From: Seminavis robusta
Taxonomy: Eukaryota; Bacillariophyta; Bacillariophyceae; Naviculales; Naviculaceae
Reading direction: 5' to 3'
Length of the DNA stretch: 58,367 nucleotides
Assembly: GCA_903772945.1 (NCBI GenBank)
Contig: CAICTM010000580.1
Location: 1 to 58,367, forward strand
Part shown: piece after piece, positions 54,389-58,367 of the stretch
How the letters are laid out: the number at the start of each line of letters is the position of its first letter
Numbering within the stretch: position 1 is the stretch's first letter
The notes under the pieces: generated by a model
What the model was told of the DNA's origin: nothing
The model's database searches: none
What the model saw: only the letters and a program-made list of their open reading frames with translations
Position numbers and translations under genes: made by a program

Positions 54389-55150
54389 ATGTCGGCATCA
54401 GAACATCAACAAGAGCAGACAAGCCCCAGGCCCCGCGCTCCCCAGCAAAAACGCCGCCCTCGCAGCAGCCGCAAGGACAGTGACATGGAGTCTTCCACAA
54501 GAAGCCAGAAATCAAGTGGGTCTTCTCCCTCGAGTAATACCCGCGACATGCGCCGAACTTCCAGCAAACGGAGACTCGAGACCAATGACCACAGTGAAAG
54601 TCCACGACGCCGTCAGCCCAAGCGCAGCGCAGTGCAAAGACGAAGGGTTTCCTTTGAAATGGACGAAAAGAAACGCGTCAAGACACACGTCCGGAGGATT
54701 CCCCTCGCCAAGAGCCTCTCCACACAGGAGACTCTTTGGTGGAGCAAGGAGGAGCTAGCAGGGATCATGGAACGAGAGCAGAACGTCTTTGAAGTTTTCT
54801 CCAAGTGCTGTACATCCTACGTGGATACAGTGTTGAAACTTTGGGATCAGTGCGAGAACAGTGAGCATCAGCAGCCAAAGTCCTTGTCGGGCGACGAGAT
54901 TGAAAAACTTGTCAATGCTCCTGCTCGAGGAATGGAAAACGATGTTGTTATCACTCTTCTACCCGGAAGCCGCGACCGAGCCATCAAGAGCGTGATCGAG
55001 ACACAACATGCCATGGCTGAGGCAGGTTACAAAGTTCGAACAACCACCATGCGACGCCGTTACCGCAATCTTTCAAGGACGGCATCCGAGTTTGCCAAGA
55101 ACATTGCCGAGGGCGACGCTCAAGTGGCTGCGGCCATCCTTCGTCAATAG
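54389..55150 (+). CDS. LWWS/RGLE-family protein (short form)
   Basis: This 253-residue intronless protein starts at an ATG in a tcaccATGt context. A basic, Ser/Pro/Arg-rich N-terminus (1-80) has one RRRVSFEM kinase-like site. It then follows the same module as the protein at 37815-39344: ETLWWSKEELAGIMEREQNV, LKLWDQC, ARGMENDVV, SRDRAIKSVIETQHAMAEAG, RRRYRNLSRTASEFAKNIAE and GDAQVAAAILR. The module pairs well along its full length (WWS, RE.NV, LW..C, RG.E, R.R, YRN/YKN, R.AS.FA, EGDA). It is basic overall and lacks membrane segments or enzyme motifs. Function unknown. Confidence 0.7.
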   Translation: MSASEHQQEQTSPRPRAPQQKRRPRSSRKDSDMESSTRSQKSSGSSPSSNTRDMRRTSSKRRLETNDHSESPRRRQPKRSAVQRRRVSFEMDEKKRVKTHVRRIPLAKSLSTQETLWWSKEELAGIMEREQNVFEVFSKCCTSYVDTVLKLWDQCENSEHQQPKSLSGDEIEKLVNAPARGMENDVVITLLPGSRDRAIKSVIETQHAMAEAGYKVRTTTMRRRYRNLSRTASEFAKNIAEGDAQVAAAILRQ

Positions 55151-55950
55151 ATTGATTCATTTGGAGATCAAGGTAGTAGCAACCGTACTGCGACGCTCGC
55201 AGTTCGATGATAGAAAAGAACAATATTACTGTACTAGCTTGACTTTCATTATCACTCAGCCTACTGATGCTTCTACGGTACTATTACTAGTAGCTACTAT
55301 TCGCATTGTCTCTACGTTCAAGGCTACTGGTTCCTTGGCTTCTGGTGCCTTTGGAGGGTTCCGTTTTCTGTTGAAGGTTTCTTCGTTCTGGTTCAGGCGG
55401 AAGGTCACTAGCTAGATAGGTGGACCTGGTTCCTGCCAGGCTGCCAGGATCGGAAGCGGAAACTTCCAGCCTAGACTAGTTAGCTCCGACCAGGCAAAGG
55501 TGTAACAGCCAGTACAGGAAAAAGAACTGGCACATCCATGCTTTGTTTGGGTCAGTTCGAGTTTCTAAAGGTCCATATTTATTTGTAATGGAGGTCAAGG
55601 CTGCGGTTTCGAAAAAGGCTGATGATGTGTTGAAAAGAGTTGCATAGTGTTGTGTTACTACTTGGTAGTTGTTGTTTGGTGGTTGATTTTAGTAATCTGG
55701 TAATCTGGTAACTGGATAGTCATAAATCGCTACACAGGTCATTTTCGGTCCCCTCAAAGCTAGAGGGGGATCTATCTCACGCTAGATTGCACTTGGAATG
55801 GGAAAACAGACTTCGGAAGTCTGAAACAGGATGTACCCTTGGGGCAAGCCCCTTGGAGGCTCAGACCTGCCGTTCACCAAACGGCCCACCCTATGTCATG
55901 TTGCCTTTTTGCAGATTGTTAGTAGAGGACTTTCGAAACCAGTCGCTGTC
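55151..55950. other. Gene-free flank; may include the 3' end of the retroelement
   Basis: No gene. Directly beyond the retroelement's RNase H region lies 55740-55950, including gcaagccccttgg-like inverted segments. A terminal repeat of the element may lie at about 55620-55740 (tgttgaaaagagttgcat onward), but the partner copy is outside the window, so I do not call it. Confidence 0.3.
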
Positions 55951-58367
55951 TCACAGGCCCGTCTGGATCTTCGTCAACATATCCGCCAAATTGCTCTCAG
56001 TATTCTCATATGTGATGTTTGCCATGCCTGCAGCGACCCTTTCACGGACATAGTGGTAAGCGACCGAGTTGCTCTTTTTCTTCAAAGTAGACTCCGGATG
56101 CTCGAGTTCTTGATCAGGACATGTTGTCCGCCTTGACATGAGCTGGACCATCGAGAGGACTCCCATCATCCTGAGCTTGTACCGCAAGCCCTCCACGATC
56201 TCGATTCAACCTTCATCGCCGCGAAATCAGATCCAAAGGAGGAATTTCAATGGAGCCCTGCTTCTTGCTGTACCAAATAAATGGAGACATGTTAGCAAAG
56301 ACGAGTACACCAGTACGCGAACGACGTGTCACCTTGTCCCAGCATGGTCAGAATCCAACAAACATGGTGATTTGGATTGGTTTTCCGAGAGGCTTCGGCA
56401 TGTCTGGAGGAAAAGCTCTTTCGCATCGGCATAGAAATCACTCCAGTCAGGTCGCTCTGTTCCACATGATTCACATAGGAGGATCAAAAACAAGGTGAGA
56501 ACGACTGTGCTGCTTGAGATATGCCAAGATAGAAACACAGCGTCCAGGTGCCCAACTCGTGGGGCTGCACAGTACGAAGCCATGATTGAAACCTCGGTGC
56601 AGATGTCAATTCTCCCGAGTTCCACGGCCATCGTAGCACCCAATCTGCTGTTGAAAGTAATTTGTCCACTCGTCATCACAAAGGTTTGAAACATCCAACT
56701 CCGGGGTGTAGTTGCTCGTAACACTGAAGTTGCTTTCGACTTGAGCGTCTTCCCACGTCGCTCGAGCCATGTCTCCACATTTCTGACAGCCTCCTTGACA
56801 TACTGTTCAGATCCCATTGACCAACATGGTTTGTCAACGCCAGGGAGATTGTACTCCTTGACTGAAGCTCCGAGATACTGAGTTGGCTTTCCCAAGGATC
56901 CTAGCTTCAGCAGGAAATGCTGATCCAGGTAGCAGAGTAAGTATTTGGGTTAGTTGACAGGCAAAGGAGATCATCTGTGTATACCAAGATATACTCATAG
57001 TATTCCCTTCCATCAGCCTGGTGGCGGCACGAAACCAGACATCATTGTCTGCCTTACAAGAGGTGAACCCCAGGTTGTCTCGCAGAACATCAGCTAAGTG
57101 GGCCCTCCATGCTGCTCCACTTGATTTGAGGCCATACAGGGCCTTGACGACCTTTGCTTTGCGTCCTCAAATGGGCCAAATTCCTTACCGCATGTGATAA
57201 AGATCTTCTCTCGAACTGGGGCATTCAAATATGCATTGCCAATATCAGCTGCCAAGATATCCAAATCGTTCAGTGCTGCAATCAAGAAGGCCAGTCGTAC
57301 ACTCTCGCGACTGACAACGCTGGCGTAAGTGATGGACGAAGGTGGATCGTCATATGCCCCCCAGCAACAGACGTGCCTTCCTTGTAAGTCCTTTTAACAT
57401 CAAAGACCATATGACAACGGATGTGAGTATGTCCAACTGGATCAGGGGCATCCTCTTCCAAGATCTCAAAAGCTTTGCCGACGGCTGCCATCTCTTTCTT
57501 AATGGCATCATGCCAAAAAGTTGTACCAGTTTCCTTGTCAATCTCAAGGGCATGCTCCACCGTTTTGGGAAGCTCAACCCATATTTCTGTTCCTTGCGAA
57601 AGTAACGCTTCGCAACAGCAGAGATAATCCGATTCCGCTTCTTGAGGGTGTAAGGGACCCACCAAGAGAAAGCTGGCTCTGACTCCAAGCCATTGTTCTG
57701 GGCATACTCTGCCGTCTGAATCAGGTAACCATCTTTCATGTCCTTAAGGGACTGCCATGAGGTGGTTCCATCCTTCCACTGGCACAAAAGTTTCCACCCT
57801 TGGTGGTCCGTCGCAAAGTCTTCCTGCCATTCCGATAGATATAGGCGTCGTCCCCTGAAACAGCGTGTCCATCCTTCGCATGGTCCAGGATATCCGCCAA
57901 TTCAAACAAAGTGTAGCGTCATCATCCACCTGAGCATAGATAGCTCTGCAATGATGTTGGCCGAGTAGGCCTCGGTCTCACACTGTCAAACTCCACCTCA
58001 TAAAGGAAGTATCAAGCAATAGGTTAGAATTCGAAAGACCAAACAGTTTTCCATCTGAGTTCCTCTTGCGCTTGGTGACTGTGCCAATAAGACATTTGGT
58101 CTCCCTGTGGGACACAAACACGAGTTGCAATGTACTTATCGAAGGCCTCATGTTGCATCTCATCCGCTTCTGACAACTCTGGCAGAGGAGCTGGGTCACG
58201 ATCATCAATTGGCCCATAATACTCTGGTATCTCTTCATCCTGACGAGATTCAGCATCATCCGATAAAGTCTAGGAGCGAGGAACTCTGGATTCCGTCAGA
58301 GATAGCTCAACCAGCTATGCTGGCCTACAGCTCCAGCACCCACAGCTGACTTATCTCCAGCCAAAGC
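55951..58367 (-). mobile_element. Decayed Ty1/copia-type retrotransposon, 5' part outside the window
   Basis: Read on the minus strand from the window's end, fragments occur in copia polyprotein order. At 58.2-57.6 kb are the integrase C-terminal region and linker (GTVTKRKRNSDG, KDGTTSWQSLKDMKDGY, ESEPAFSWWV). At 57.7-57.2 kb the reverse transcriptase starts (WHDAIKKEMAAVGKAFEILE, GHTHIRCHMVFDVK, VAGGHMT). At 57.3-57.1 kb is IAALNDLDILAADIGNAYLN. At 56971-56982 the active-site YTDD box appears in another frame. At 56.9-56.3 kb the connection and RNase H begin (GKPTQYLGASVKEY). At 56.2-55.95 kb is the RNase H end (STLKKKSNSVAYHYVRERVA, ESNLADMLTK). The reading frame changes several times, for example near 57.95, 57.2 and 56.15 kb, so no functional protein is encoded here. 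This is a broken copy. Confidence 0.85.

Overview
The window looks like nuclear DNA of a photosynthetic stramenopile, most likely a pennate diatom. The evidence is: secretory signals followed by a Phe in an ASAF-type context on two plastid-type proteins (S1 and a SecE-like protein); a DUF6824 protein with the DVLCGRGK signature; three members of a WY/LWWS...RGLE family that I associate with diatoms; a Ty1/copia element resembling those of diatoms; short GT-AG introns (roughly 50-230 bp); and intergenic DNA full of (CTAG)n, GGTACC and TACATGTA palindromes. Seminavis-like species is only a guess.

Layout. 1-2.8 kb: a short family protein (+), a broken proline-rich tract and a DUF2470-like secretory or plastid protein (-). 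4.3-10.1 kb: a three-exon CBP/p300-type histone acetyltransferase with KIX-like, TAZ, bromo, Cys-rich/PHD, KAT11, ZZ and TAZ modules in order, followed by a convergent gamma-glutamylcyclotransferase-like gene. 11.0-19.0 kb: a tandem array of about 18 units of about 440 bp, each with two matched hairpins, organised partly as a trimeric higher-order repeat. 19.4-21.9 kb: a six-exon thermolysin-type (M4) secreted metallopeptidase (-). 22.4-27.1 kb: three tandem paralogues (+) of an unrecognised protein made of 2, 3 or 4 copies of an exact 35-residue repeat between fixed ends. A small MITE-like element and anonymous coding-like remnants lie between them.

27.4-36.1 kb: an HPP membrane protein (-) divergent from an SLC25A39/40-type mitochondrial carrier (+); a small secreted Cys-rich protein (+); a plastid S1 RNA-binding protein (-) divergent from a SecE-like plastid membrane protein (+). 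36.8-41.7 kb: a papain-fold protein, a long RRxS-rich member of the LWWS family and an unknown Ser-rich protein, all (-), with about 1.7 kb of gene-poor palindrome-rich DNA between the last two. 43.0-47.9 kb: an NRF-6-type acyltransferase-3 protein (+), an 82-residue two-exon membrane protein (-) and a divergent secreted beta-rich protein (+). 47.9-58.4 kb: gene-poor, with a DUF6824 regulator (-), one weak ORF (-), a third LWWS-family gene (+) and a frameshifted copia retrotransposon (-) running off the end.

Most genes are unlinked in function. The best candidates for something undescribed are the 35-residue-repeat protein cluster and the hairpin-bearing satellite array. Splice sites were assigned by reading frame continuity and GT/AG signals, without transcript data.
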